DNA from: Prosthecobacter debontii
GTDB taxonomy: Bacteria; Verrucomicrobiota; Verrucomicrobiia; Verrucomicrobiales; Verrucomicrobiaceae
DNA length: 64,000 nt
Assembly: GCF_900167535.1 (NCBI RefSeq)
Contig: NZ_FUYE01000015.1
Span: 1-64,000, forward strand
Direction: 5' to 3'
Part shown: positions 17,965-26,163 of the stretch, piece by piece
Layout: every line of letters starts with the position of its first letter
How positions within the stretch are numbered: position 1 is the stretch's first letter
Notes under the pieces: generated by a model
What the model saw: the letters and a program-made list of their open reading frames with translations, nothing else
Databases searched by the model: none
Told to the model about the DNA's origin: nothing
Translations under genes and position numbers: made by a program

Positions 17965-19455
17965 CTACCGAGAAGAGAGTTGAGCATCGGAAGCGCGCGC
18001 CTGTTTGCGGCGGTCGAGCAGCTTCACTTCTTTGAGCAGCTTGCCGACTCCGAGGCGCTCACGCATGTCCGCAAGGTCATGCAGGTGAATGGCATTGGGT
18101 TTGATTTCGGTGACCTCGGCAAAGCGGCGTTGGATGCGCTGCTCTAGCGTATTTGATTCAGTGCCTCGCTCAGGTGCGACGTGCAGGATAAGCTCATCGA
18201 CTTCATGAGGATCGTCATGGCGTTTGCAGAGCTCGATCTGCCAGGCTGCGACACCTTTTTGATCATCCAGGAGATGTTCCAAGATATTGAAATTCACCAA
18301 GGTGCCTTTGATCTTGTCCAGATGCAGCTCACGGACTTCACTCACGCGACTGATGGGACCCAGTAAGCGAGGGCAAGTGCGACCACAGTAGGGGCAGCGA
18401 GACCAAGTGAGGCCTCCTTCCGCAATGTCCCCGGTGCGGTAGCGTAGGACCACAGTGCCACGGGCGTCCAGCGGAGTGAAGACGATCTCTCCCGGGTGCC
18501 CGTCAGGAACGGGGAGGCCGTTTTGCGGAGAAACGAGTTCAATCATCGCCAGATCAGGGCTGATATGGAAGCCACTGCCCGTCTCAGCAGGGCATTCGGG
18601 GAAGGCCATCTTCGCTTCGGTAAAGCCGTAGGTGCTGATGACATAGACATGTTCACTGCCTAGCTCTGCGGCCAATGCGATTAGGCGAGCGCGTAAGCCC
18701 TCGGCGACTTTTTCGCCACCGAGGACGATGCGTTTGAGGTTAGGCCAATGCCTCCCCGTTTCGACAGCCTCACGCATGAGATGATACATGAAGGTGGGCA
18801 TGCCGATCAGCACATCGGGTTGGATCCGATCGATCAGATTCATATTGCCTTCGGTGCCTAGGCTCTTACCTCCACCGGTGCTGACCATGAAGGTGCCGAA
18901 ACCGAGCCCTGCGTGGTGGGTTTGCCAGAAGGCGAGATGCGGTGCAAAAGGGAAGGCGTTGATGTGGCGAAAATCCTTCTGAGAGCGCCCACATTCCATC
19001 AAGCGGCGGCCGGCGATATCGAGGTTATGAAGGTCGTGCTTGGTGAAAAGGAAGGGCACCGGGTCCGAGGAACGCCCAGTCGTGCTGGTGAGCATGACGG
19101 GACGAAACTCCTCTTCAATGGCGTTCTTTGCGGCTTCACGGCCATGCAGTAGTGCGTTTTTTATGACGCTCCATTCTCGGCGGAGAACCGCTTCTTCGGG
19201 CATCAGCACGAACTCACGCTGCTGATCCCTAGGCACGGTCAGGTCGCTCTTGCTGGTGAAGGGGACATGAGCCCAGTCTTCCAGGCTGCGAAGATCCTGA
19301 ACTGTCAGATCATGTTCCTTAAACAGTCGCCGGTAGTGGGTGCTAAAAGGGAGCACGCGCTGGCTGAGGTAGGTGCGGAGACGATGGAGTTGCCAGTCCT
19401 TCCAGACCTCACGCGGCGCAGAGTCCCAAGCAGGGGTTGTCGATAGAATTTTCAT
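17965..19455 (-). CDS. PaaK-like adenylate-forming enzyme (probable acyl-CoA ligase)
   Basis: From the ATG at 19455 (MKILSTTPAWDS) 496 residues resemble phenylacetate-CoA ligase-type AMP-binding proteins. Seen: LTSTTGRSSDPVPF, corresponding to the phosphate loop; STYGFTEAKMAFPEC, corresponding to the adenine motif; and RYRTGDIAEGG, the conserved aspartate block. It is followed by the Cys pair CPYCGRTCPRLLG often seen in this subgroup. Such enzymes activate carboxylic acids as acyl-AMP and usually pass them to CoA. Sitting between a lipase and the beta-oxidation genes, it probably activates released fatty acids. The start overlaps the patatin gene by 47 bp. Substrate is inferred. Confidence 0.82.
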   Translation of the reverse strand: MKILSTTPAWDSAPREVWKDWQLHRLRTYLSQRVLPFSTHYRRLFKEHDLTVQDLRSLEDWAHVPFTSKSDLTVPRDQQREFVLMPEEAVLRREWSVIKNALLHGREAAKNAIEEEFRPVMLTSTTGRSSDPVPFLFTKHDLHNLDIAGRRLMECGRSQKDFRHINAFPFAPHLAFWQTHHAGLGFGTFMVSTGGGKSLGTEGNMNLIDRIQPDVLIGMPTFMYHLMREAVETGRHWPNLKRIVLGGEKVAEGLRARLIALAAELGSEHVYVISTYGFTEAKMAFPECPAETGSGFHISPDLAMIELVSPQNGLPVPDGHPGEIVFTPLDARGTVVLRYRTGDIAEGGLTWSRCPYCGRTCPRLLGPISRVSEVRELHLDKIKGTLVNFNILEHLLDDQKGVAAWQIELCKRHDDPHEVDELILHVAPERGTESNTLEQRIQRRFAEVTEIKPNAIHLHDLADMRERLGVGKLLKEVKLLDRRKQARASDAQLSSR

Positions 19456-20449
19456 GGTCGGGGTTTTGGTTAGAATTGACCTTGTCCAAAAGGGCCCGGA
19501 TTCGAGGAAGAGCTTCTTCTGCTGCTCGCCGCCCTGCGGTGATGTAGCGGTCGAAGTTCTCAAAATCGAACCAAGTGCTTTCACAAAAAAAGGGATGGAT
19601 GACCACATCCGCCCGGCGGCATTCCTTTTCCGCAAGTCCTAGCTGTGCGGCCATGAGGCCACGGCGGAAGGTGTCCATGACATTGCCGTAAGCGAGAAGG
19701 TTGATGGGCTTGAGCAAGGCGCGAAGGGGATGTTTCCAAAAACTATTGGACTCAGGCGGTGCTCCGAAGGCCGCATCACGACAGTGGAGAATGTCTTGCG
19801 TGGTGGGCAGGACATTCACGGCAATGATCGAATCCAAGGCGAATCGGCCCTGAAGTAAACTGGCAGGCAAAGGTTCCGCCGCACCTCCATCGGTGAAACG
19901 CCTGCCATTCAAATGCACGGGGGCGCAGATCCCGGGGATGGCGGCGCTGGCCTGCACGGCTGCACCCAGAGGACCGCTATCGAAAACATACGGCGAGAGC
20001 GTGTCTAAATCCGTAGCCACGATCAGAAGCGGGATGTTTAAATCATCAAAAGTTCGATTGCCCAAGGAGCGTTCCAGGTGACGGCGGATTTTATTGCCAC
20101 GGATCAAGCCGCTGCTGGGAGGAAAAACAGGGTCCAGGAGGCGGAGTAAAGTGCGACGATCTTTGATTTCTTGGGCCAAAGATTGCAGATCTTCACTTTT
20201 GAATCCGGCGGCATAAAGCGCGCCGACATAGGCCCCCATGCTGGTTCCCGCGATCGCAGCGATGGGGATGTCGTTTTCCTCCAAAACCTGGAGGACGCCG
20301 ATGTGTGCGAGTCCGCGGGCACCTCCACCAGAGAGAGCTAACCCGACACGAGGTCCAGAGAGTGGAGGGAGCGGGCAGCCGCCTCCACCTCCCAGATCCT
20401 CTGCGTTTCGCATCCACCCGGGGGGAGATGGATTGAGGTTGGGATTCAT
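19409..20449 (-). CDS. patatin-like phospholipase
   Basis: The 346-residue product carries the full patatin motif set: the oxyanion loop SGGGARG at 40-46, the nucleophile Ser70 in GTSMGA, and Asp187 in DGG of the Ser/Asp dyad. No signal peptide is evident, so it is likely cytoplasmic or peripheral. The start at 20449 is supported by an AAGGAGG ribosome-binding site 8 bases upstream, one of the few clear ones in this window; a start 18 codons earlier is therefore rejected. It is the first gene of the lipid-degradation operon and would free fatty acids from membrane lipid or imported glycerides. Confidence 0.9.
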   Translation of the reverse strand: MNPNLNPSPPGWMRNAEDLGGGGGCPLPPLSGPRVGLALSGGGARGLAHIGVLQVLEENDIPIAAIAGTSMGAYVGALYAAGFKSEDLQSLAQEIKDRRTLLRLLDPVFPPSSGLIRGNKIRRHLERSLGNRTFDDLNIPLLIVATDLDTLSPYVFDSGPLGAAVQASAAIPGICAPVHLNGRRFTDGGAAEPLPASLLQGRFALDSIIAVNVLPTTQDILHCRDAAFGAPPESNSFWKHPLRALLKPINLLAYGNVMDTFRRGLMAAQLGLAEKECRRADVVIHPFFCESTWFDFENFDRYITAGRRAAEEALPRIRALLDKVNSNQNPDHENSIDNPCLGLCAA

Positions 20450-20582
20450 GTTGATTGCCTCCTTCTTGATAAATTGGACGAGGTAATGGACTGAATCGTT
20501 CAACTCTAAATGGTAAATTTAGTGTCTTTTAAAGGCATCCATTCTTTGCTAAACGACGTAGGCTGAGCCACAAGCCAGTCTC

Positions 20583-21512
20583 ATGTTATTCATGCGCTCC
20601 ATCTCTGAACTTTCCCGATTGCGGGGCCCTGTGTCTTTAGCCATCGGCGTGTTTGACGGAGTGCATTTAGGACACCAAGAAGTGATCCGGGCAGCACTCG
20701 AGCATGCTCGGCAACATCAGGGGCAGGCCGTAGTGATGAGCTTCGATCCCCACCCCCTCAGTGTCCTGCGACCGGAGGCAACGCCTAAGCGCTTGTGTGG
20801 GGAGCGGCAGCGCTCTCGTGTGCTTAAACAAATGGGTGTGTCAGGCACGCTGTTATGCCCGTTCACGAAAGAAACGGCAGCCACTTCAGCTGAGGAATTT
20901 GTGGACTCATTGGTTCAGTCTTGCAGACCCTTGGGATGTATCTCAGTGGGATATACCTGGAGTTTTGGGAAGAACCGAAGTGGCAACATTCACGCCCTGA
21001 TGGATCTCGGCCAAAGGCATGATTTCGCTGTTTATGGAGTGCCACCCATCCGAGTCGGTGGAGAAGTGGTCAGTAGCACTCTAATCCGCGACGCGGTCAT
21101 GGCTGGTCATTTGGAGCGTGCGGCGCAAATGCTTGGCAGACCTTACTCTTTGTTAGGGGAAGTGGTGGAGGGGAAAAAGCTGGCGAGGCAGTTGGGTTTT
21201 CCCACGGCAAATCTAAAGTTGGAAGCCGAAGTTTTACCTCCCTATGGTGTGTATGCGACGGAAACGCTGGTGGCAGGGGTGTGGCTGCCTGGGATTGCCA
21301 ATTTGGGGGTTAGGCCCACGGTGGAGGCGGGCGGTTCTGCCCCAGCCCTGGAGGTGCACCTCTTCGATTGGAGCGGCGACCTATACGGCCAGGATTTGGA
21401 AGTGCGTTTGAGTGCGTTTTTACGTCCAGAGCAAAAGTTCATCAGCGTGGATGAACTACGATTGCAGATCGAAAGGGACATCGCGCAGGCACGCTCACGG
21501 CTGACCCTGTGA
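20583..21512 (+). CDS. ribF: bifunctional riboflavin kinase / FAD synthetase
   Basis: The 309-residue enzyme makes FMN from riboflavin and then FAD. The N-terminal nucleotidyltransferase domain shows GVFDGVHLGHQ (22-32) and SSTLIR (164-169). The C-terminal kinase domain shows GFPTAN (205-210) and NLGVRPT (240-246). A second start three codons later (20592) is equally possible. No FMN riboswitch-like structure was recognised upstream. The 3' end overlaps the convergent phosphatase gene by 18 bp. Confidence 0.95.
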   Translation: MLFMRSISELSRLRGPVSLAIGVFDGVHLGHQEVIRAALEHARQHQGQAVVMSFDPHPLSVLRPEATPKRLCGERQRSRVLKQMGVSGTLLCPFTKETAATSAEEFVDSLVQSCRPLGCISVGYTWSFGKNRSGNIHALMDLGQRHDFAVYGVPPIRVGGEVVSSTLIRDAVMAGHLERAAQMLGRPYSLLGEVVEGKKLARQLGFPTANLKLEAEVLPPYGVYATETLVAGVWLPGIANLGVRPTVEAGGSAPALEVHLFDWSGDLYGQDLEVRLSAFLRPEQKFISVDELRLQIERDIAQARSRLTL

Positions 21513-22448
21513 AGCCACAGGCGGGCGAGGCTTCAAGGTCATAACGATCGGACGATGATCGCTCGCTTGGTCGAATTCGGCGGAGGAGAAGATGTAAGTG
21601 CCTTTCGTTTCGACGAGAGGACGCAAGGCTCGGCTGACAAAGAGATAATCCAGGCGTCCATAGACATCTGCATCATCCCAGAAATGAGTCCAGACCAGCC
21701 CATGCTCATCCTTGAGATGGAGATCGATCATGTAGCTCGGACTCGATCGTGAGCCGATGATCTCGCTGATGGCAGGCTCGTTACGATGTTCATTGAAATC
21801 ACCGTAGCAGACGATTTTTTCCTGAGGGTTCTTATGGAAGACGCTATCGAGATGGCGGCGCAGAAGATGGGCTTCGTTACGGCGCATCAGGGCTTCATCG
21901 GCCTCAGGGATCGCCCGCTTGGATTTCAAATGAACGCCAAGGAAACGAATCTGCAACTGCGGGGAGAGCGTGACGGTGGCATCCAAGATGCCACGTTGCA
22001 TGAGGAAGATGTCTTCGCCGATGTGGTATTCGAGTTTAACCTGCGAGTCCCGTGCGGTGATTGGAAAACGAGAAAGCAAGCCCAGGCTGCGGGTGGGGTC
22101 ACCACCCATATTATGCTCCAGATAGGGGAGGTCGATGCCTTGCTGACGGAGACGGGTCTGGACATCCTGCAAATCCTCCAGTTTGCCGATCTCACAGACG
22201 CCGAGGATGTCTGGCCGGATGGTTTTGAGAAACTCAATGACCTTGCGCTTTTCCTTTTCAGGTTTTGAGGTCGGTGGTGCCTCCTTATCGTCAAAAGAAC
22301 GCTGCATGAGCAGCCAGTTCTTGAGATTGTAGGAGCAAAAGACGACGGACTCGTGGCTCCACGATGAAGCCTGGCCGAGGAGAGCCAGACAAAAGAAAAC
22401 GGCGGGGATTAAACCCCGCCGCGTGATCAGATGGTTATGGGAAACCAT
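21495..22448 (-). CDS. secreted endonuclease/exonuclease/phosphatase-fold protein
   Basis: This 317-residue protein has a signal peptide (LIPAVFFCLALLGQASSWS) and an EEP-fold domain: SYNLKNWL at the N-terminus, DILGVCEIGKLEDL with the metal-binding Glu, YGDFNEHRNEP with the Asp/Asn pair, and the C-terminal ASDHRPIVMTL with the catalytic Asp-His. Family members cleave nucleic acids, sphingomyelin or inositol phosphates, so the substrate cannot be named. It overlaps the 3' end of ribF by 18 bp on the opposite strand and lies 16 bp downstream of the tatA gene. Confidence 0.88.
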   Translation of the reverse strand: MVSHNHLITRRGLIPAVFFCLALLGQASSWSHESVVFCSYNLKNWLLMQRSFDDKEAPPTSKPEKEKRKVIEFLKTIRPDILGVCEIGKLEDLQDVQTRLRQQGIDLPYLEHNMGGDPTRSLGLLSRFPITARDSQVKLEYHIGEDIFLMQRGILDATVTLSPQLQIRFLGVHLKSKRAIPEADEALMRRNEAHLLRRHLDSVFHKNPQEKIVCYGDFNEHRNEPAISEIIGSRSSPSYMIDLHLKDEHGLVWTHFWDDADVYGRLDYLFVSRALRPLVETKGTYIFSSAEFDQASDHRPIVMTLKPRPPVASQGQP

Positions 22449-22464
22449 TAAAGCTGCCTCAAAC

Positions 22465-22728
22465 TCAGACGTCTTGAGAGGAATTGACAGGCTGGCGTTT
22501 TTCCACTGGCGCTGGGATGGTTGGGCGCTGGGCTTCGTCTTGAGCGGTAGTCAGTTCGCGCTCGAACTCATCACGAGCTTTCTTGAATTCTCCCATGCTC
22601 TTGCCGAGGCTGCGGGCAAAAGTCGGAAGCTTCTTCGCCCCGAAAAGGACGAGGACGAGGATGGCGATGATGATCAACTCAGGGGTGCCGAGAGGACCAA
22701 GACCGGCTAGGATGACAGGTGTGTTCAT
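22465..22728 (-). CDS. tatA: twin-arginine translocase subunit TatA/TatE
   Basis: The 87-residue protein (ATG at 22728) shows the TatA plan: a short N-terminus, one transmembrane helix (about 13-28, containing [14 protein letters not shown]), the hinge FGAKKLP at 29-35, an amphipathic helix ([15 protein letters not shown]), and a charged disordered tail. TatA forms the pore for export of folded proteins together with TatC, which is not in the window. A start 13 codons upstream is rejected because it would put a long unusual leader before the helix. TatA and TatB cannot be fully separated by sequence, but the short tail favours TatA. Confidence 0.92.
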   Translation of the reverse strand: MNTPVILAGLGPLGTPELIIIAILVLVLFGAKKLPTFARSLGKSMGEFKKARDEFERELTTAQDEAQRPTIPAPVEKRQPVNSSQDV

Positions 22729-22800
22729 GGCTGGGGGATAGATACTGGCTAAAACGAGGCTGCGCAAGCTGACCTTTCGGCAACATCACCGGCCTCAAAA

Positions 22801-22831
22801 TGAACAGACTCTTTGGGGGAAAGTCTGTTCA
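22801..22831. repeat. 10-bp stem hairpin between tatA and the ABC operon
   Basis: TGAACAGACT (22801-22810) is complemented perfectly by AGTCTGTTCA (22822-22831) across an 11-base loop. It lies in the divergent promoter region of tatA (minus) and the GldA-like operon (plus). A run of four T follows only when it is read on the minus strand, towards tatA, where a terminator would make little sense unless it is an attenuator. It could be an operator for both sides. Confidence 0.4.
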
Positions 22832-22910
22832 GAGGTTGTCATCGGCTTTTGTCTGGTCTTTATTTCAAATCCTCCGAAAATAAATTTTTCTCTTTTTGCC
22901 CATTTCACAG

Positions 22911-23852
22911 ATGATTTCCGTTCAAGACCTCACCAAGCAGTATGCAGGGCGCCTGGCGGTGAATCATATCTCCTTTGAGGTGCAGCCAGGGGAGATCGTC
23001 GGCTTTCTGGGGCCCAACGGCGCGGGTAAATCCACGACCATGAGGGTTCTATCAGGGTATATGCCCCCTTCTTCGGGGAGTGTGAAGATCAATGGTTACG
23101 ATGTGTTTCGTGATTCCTTGGAGGTTCGGCGCTCAGTCGGCTACATGCCCGAGACGGCACCGCTTTACACCGATATGAAGGTGAAGGAATACCTTCGATT
23201 TCGAGGCGAGTTGAAAGGTTTGAAGGGGCGAGATATGCGCCGCCGGGTCGGGGAGGTCATGGATATGTGCTCCGTGACGGATGTGCGCCGTCGTTTGATT
23301 GGCAACCTTTCCAAGGGCTATCGGCAGCGTGTCGCGTTGGCGGATGCCTTGCTGCATCAGCCTCCTCTTTTGATCTTGGATGAGCCCACTGCGGGGCTGG
23401 ACCCAGTGCAGATCCGGCAGGTGCGGGAATTGCTCGCTGGATTACGCCCCAAGCACACCATTTTGCTCTCCACCCACATCCTCCAGGAGGTGGAGCAGAT
23501 TTGTGACCGGGTGATCATGATCCATCATGGCAAGCTTTTGGCCAATGATACGCCGGTGAACCTGATGCAAAAACTGCGTGCGCTGCACCAAGTCCAGGTG
23601 GAAGTGCAGGGGAAAGGCCAGATCTTGACGGACTTCGAGTCGATCCCTGCCGTGCGAAAGATTTCTGAAGAACCCAAGGACGGGGAGTGGAGCCGCTTTA
23701 CCTTACGTGTGGAACCTGGCCATGACGTGCGCGAAACGGTGATGAATCTTGCCACCACCAAAGGCTGGAAAATCCGCGAGTTGCACCGCCAACTGCCAAC
23801 GCTGGAAGATGTTTTTGTCGAACTTGCGGCCTCTGAACCCATCAAATCTTGA
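22911..23852 (+). CDS. ABC transporter ATP-binding protein, GldA/NatA-like
   Basis: The 313-residue ATPase has Walker A GPNGAGKST (34-42), signature-like NLSKGYRQRVALA, Walker B LLILDEPTAGLDP, and the switch His in STHILQEVE. A C-terminal domain of about 90 residues follows, as in GldA and other ABC-2 exporter ATPases. It opens a four-gene operon with gaps of 14-33 bp (ABC-2 permease, GldG-like protein, DUF4340 protein). An alternative start five codons upstream (22896) is possible. In Bacteroidota GldA works with GldF/GldG in gliding and secretion; in Verrucomicrobiota the role is not established. Confidence 0.9.
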   Translation: MISVQDLTKQYAGRLAVNHISFEVQPGEIVGFLGPNGAGKSTTMRVLSGYMPPSSGSVKINGYDVFRDSLEVRRSVGYMPETAPLYTDMKVKEYLRFRGELKGLKGRDMRRRVGEVMDMCSVTDVRRRLIGNLSKGYRQRVALADALLHQPPLLILDEPTAGLDPVQIRQVRELLAGLRPKHTILLSTHILQEVEQICDRVIMIHHGKLLANDTPVNLMQKLRALHQVQVEVQGKGQILTDFESIPAVRKISEEPKDGEWSRFTLRVEPGHDVRETVMNLATTKGWKIRELHRQLPTLEDVFVELAASEPIKS

Positions 23853-23866
23853 TCTGACCGACACTC

Positions 23867-24625
23867 ATGAGAATTTTCTGGGTCCTGCTGAAAAAAGAAC
23901 TGCGCTCGTTTTTCGTGTCGCCGATGGCCTACATCGTCTTGGCGCTCATCATGGTGCTGAATGGTTTTTGCCTGCGCGCTGCGCTATCCCTGCTGGAAAG
24001 TGCGCCTAGCGAGGGTTCGATCGTTACTTGGACCTTCGATGCCATCTGGTTCTGGCTCTCCTATTTCTTCGTTTTCCCACTCCTCACGATGCGCCTCTTT
24101 GCGGAGGAAAAGAAGATGGGAACCTTCGAAACGCTGTTCACTGCACCCATTCGTGCCTGGCAGGTGGTCGGAGCTAAATACGTGGCCTCGGTCACGATCT
24201 ACTGCATCCTTTGGGTGCCGAGTTACTTCAACTTTGAATTGCTGGGCTGGATCAGTGCCGGGCAGGTGGAGATGCCCCCGGGAGCCCTGAAGGGAAGTTA
24301 CCTGATCTTGTTCGTCATGGGCTTGTTCAATCTGGCGATGGGCTGTCTAGCCTCCGCTTTGACATCCAATCAGATCATTGCAGCGGTCATGTCTTTCACC
24401 GCCAGTTTGCTGCACTTTTTGATGGGACTCTTCATCAGTGTCATCGGCCGTCGTGTGTCTGAGACCTTTGTGGATATCACCAACTATTTTGCCACCCGTG
24501 AACACATCCGCACGTTCACCAATGGTCTGATCGATACGAGACCGCTGGTTTATTATACCAGTTTGGCCCTTTTGTTCTTGGCGCTGACTCACCAGGTGGT
24601 GGAATTCCGCCGTTGGCGTTCATAA
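23867..24625 (+). CDS. ABC-2 permease, GldF-like
   Basis: The 252-residue polytopic protein begins MRIFWVLLKKELRSFFVSPMAYIVLALIM, the typical opening of ABC-2 exporter permeases. It contains EEKKMGTFETLFTAPI, the conserved cytoplasmic loop that contacts the ATPase, followed by about six membrane helices. It lies 14 bp after the ATPase gene and 33 bp before the GldG-like gene. The exported substrate is unknown. Confidence 0.88.
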   Translation: MRIFWVLLKKELRSFFVSPMAYIVLALIMVLNGFCLRAALSLLESAPSEGSIVTWTFDAIWFWLSYFFVFPLLTMRLFAEEKKMGTFETLFTAPIRAWQVVGAKYVASVTIYCILWVPSYFNFELLGWISAGQVEMPPGALKGSYLILFVMGLFNLAMGCLASALTSNQIIAAVMSFTASLLHFLMGLFISVIGRRVSETFVDITNYFATREHIRTFTNGLIDTRPLVYYTSLALLFLALTHQVVEFRRWRS

Positions 24626-24658
24626 ACGTGTTTTTAAGAGTTTTTGTTCTTCGCTGCG

Positions 24659-26149
24659 ATGTCTGATTCTTCTCCGCAACCCTCATCCGCATTACCTTCT
24701 TCGGCTCCGAAGCGGTGGGGGATCGGCTTAAACGTGGCTTTACAGATCCTGCTTATCTTGGCCATCTTTTTTGGTCTCAACCGGTTGAGCTATCGCTATC
24801 ACGTCCGTTGGGATCTCAGTCCTCAGCAGAGTTACACCCTAAGCGCGAATACCACGAATTATCTCAATAAGCTCTCCAAGGATGTTTTTATCGCGAACGT
24901 TTTTGCTCGCGATGCCAAGATTTTCCCCGATGTGCAGGCTCTTCTGGAAGAGTATCGGCTGAACGGTAAAGGGCGTATCAAGCTGCGCTCCATTGACCCT
25001 CTTCGGGACATAGATCGAGCTGAAGCCCTGAAAGCGGAAACTGGAATGGCATTGGATCAAAATGGTGTCGTCATTCGTGCAGGAGGACGCACTCGTTTCA
25101 TCCGGGAAGAAGAGATGGTGATTCGAGATACGGGGACTGAGTCTGCTCGTCCGATCAAAGCCTTCCGCGGCGAGGATGCGGTGACCTCTGCCATGATTAA
25201 CCTCATTGAAGGGGATGGCCGAAAGTTTTATCTGATCGTCGGGAAAGGATCTCGAACAGAAGCCGCACTCGCCGATGCCTTAGCGGCTCTCGGAGAGTTG
25301 GGACGGCAGCAGAACTTTAAGCTGATGCCGCTTAATTTCGCTGAGATCAATGGAGTGCCTGAAGATGCGGATGGGCTTTTGTTTGCAGGGATTCGTTACG
25401 ACCTCTCTGAACGTGAAATTGCCATGCTGAAAGCCTATTGGGAGGGCAAGCGCGCAGGGCTGCTAGTGATGCTGGACCCCGCAGGAGAGACGCCTCGTTT
25501 GAATGCGTTTCTGGGCCTGAATGGAGTCACGCCGCGTGAAGACCGTGTTTTATTTGCCGAAAGCACCGGGGCAGGGGTGCGCAAGGAATTTTCGGTGCAG
25601 GCGATTTTTGATAACGAGTCGCCGATCACTCAGCCACTTTCGACTTCCACGATCATTTTACCGGGTCAATCGCAGTCTCTCGATGTGCGATTTGACGATG
25701 AGTATCTGCAAAAGCAGAACATCCTGGTGCACCCCCTGATCGGCGCTACCGATCGCTATTGGGGGGAAAAGAACTACCTCGAAGAACTACCGATCGTGGA
25801 CGAGGAAGACCACAAACAACCCATCTACCTCGCAGCCTCAGTGGAGCGCGGCAGTGTGGCGGATGAGCGTCTGCGCGTGGATAGCTGTCGCATGGTGGTG
25901 GTGGGGAATTCCTACATGCTGGACAAAAAGTCGGCCTTAGCCGTAAACCGTGACTTTGTTGCTGCCAGTCTCAATTGGATCGTTAATCGCGAGAAACTCA
26001 GTGGAGCCCCCCCGAAACTCAAACACAGCTACCGCATCCAACTCAATTCACGGCAGAATGAGTTGATCTTTTGGATCACCACCATCGCTATGCCAGGGCT
26101 TGTTCTCGTCTTGGGGATGATGATCTGGGCGTCTCGGCGCGCAGCTTAA
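24659..26149 (+). CDS. GldG-like ABC-associated periplasmic protein
   Basis: The 496-residue protein is anchored by one N-terminal helix (LNVALQILLILAIFFGLNRL) and one C-terminal helix (FWITTIAMPGLVLVLGMMIW) around a large extracytoplasmic domain of the GldG / ABC_transp_aux type. It contains the opening RWDLSPQQSYTLSANTTNYL and the mid-domain 'AYWEGKRAGLLVMLDP'. The ATG at 24659 (MSDSSPQP) is chosen over one five codons earlier. It belongs to the operon with the ATPase, permease and DUF4340 protein. It is thought to be a partner of the exporter, not an enzyme; no catalytic motif was recognised. Confidence 0.88.
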   Translation: MSDSSPQPSSALPSSAPKRWGIGLNVALQILLILAIFFGLNRLSYRYHVRWDLSPQQSYTLSANTTNYLNKLSKDVFIANVFARDAKIFPDVQALLEEYRLNGKGRIKLRSIDPLRDIDRAEALKAETGMALDQNGVVIRAGGRTRFIREEEMVIRDTGTESARPIKAFRGEDAVTSAMINLIEGDGRKFYLIVGKGSRTEAALADALAALGELGRQQNFKLMPLNFAEINGVPEDADGLLFAGIRYDLSEREIAMLKAYWEGKRAGLLVMLDPAGETPRLNAFLGLNGVTPREDRVLFAESTGAGVRKEFSVQAIFDNESPITQPLSTSTIILPGQSQSLDVRFDDEYLQKQNILVHPLIGATDRYWGEKNYLEELPIVDEEDHKQPIYLAASVERGSVADERLRVDSCRMVVVGNSYMLDKKSALAVNRDFVAASLNWIVNREKLSGAPPKLKHSYRIQLNSRQNELIFWITTIAMPGLVLVLGMMIWASRRAA

Positions 26150-26163
26150 TTTTTCGTTTGTCT

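Noticed and set aside
20450-20582. Possible FMN riboswitch before ribF
   Set aside because: The 133-bp spacer lacks the conserved RFN-element blocks; ribF in this region seems to have no riboswitch.
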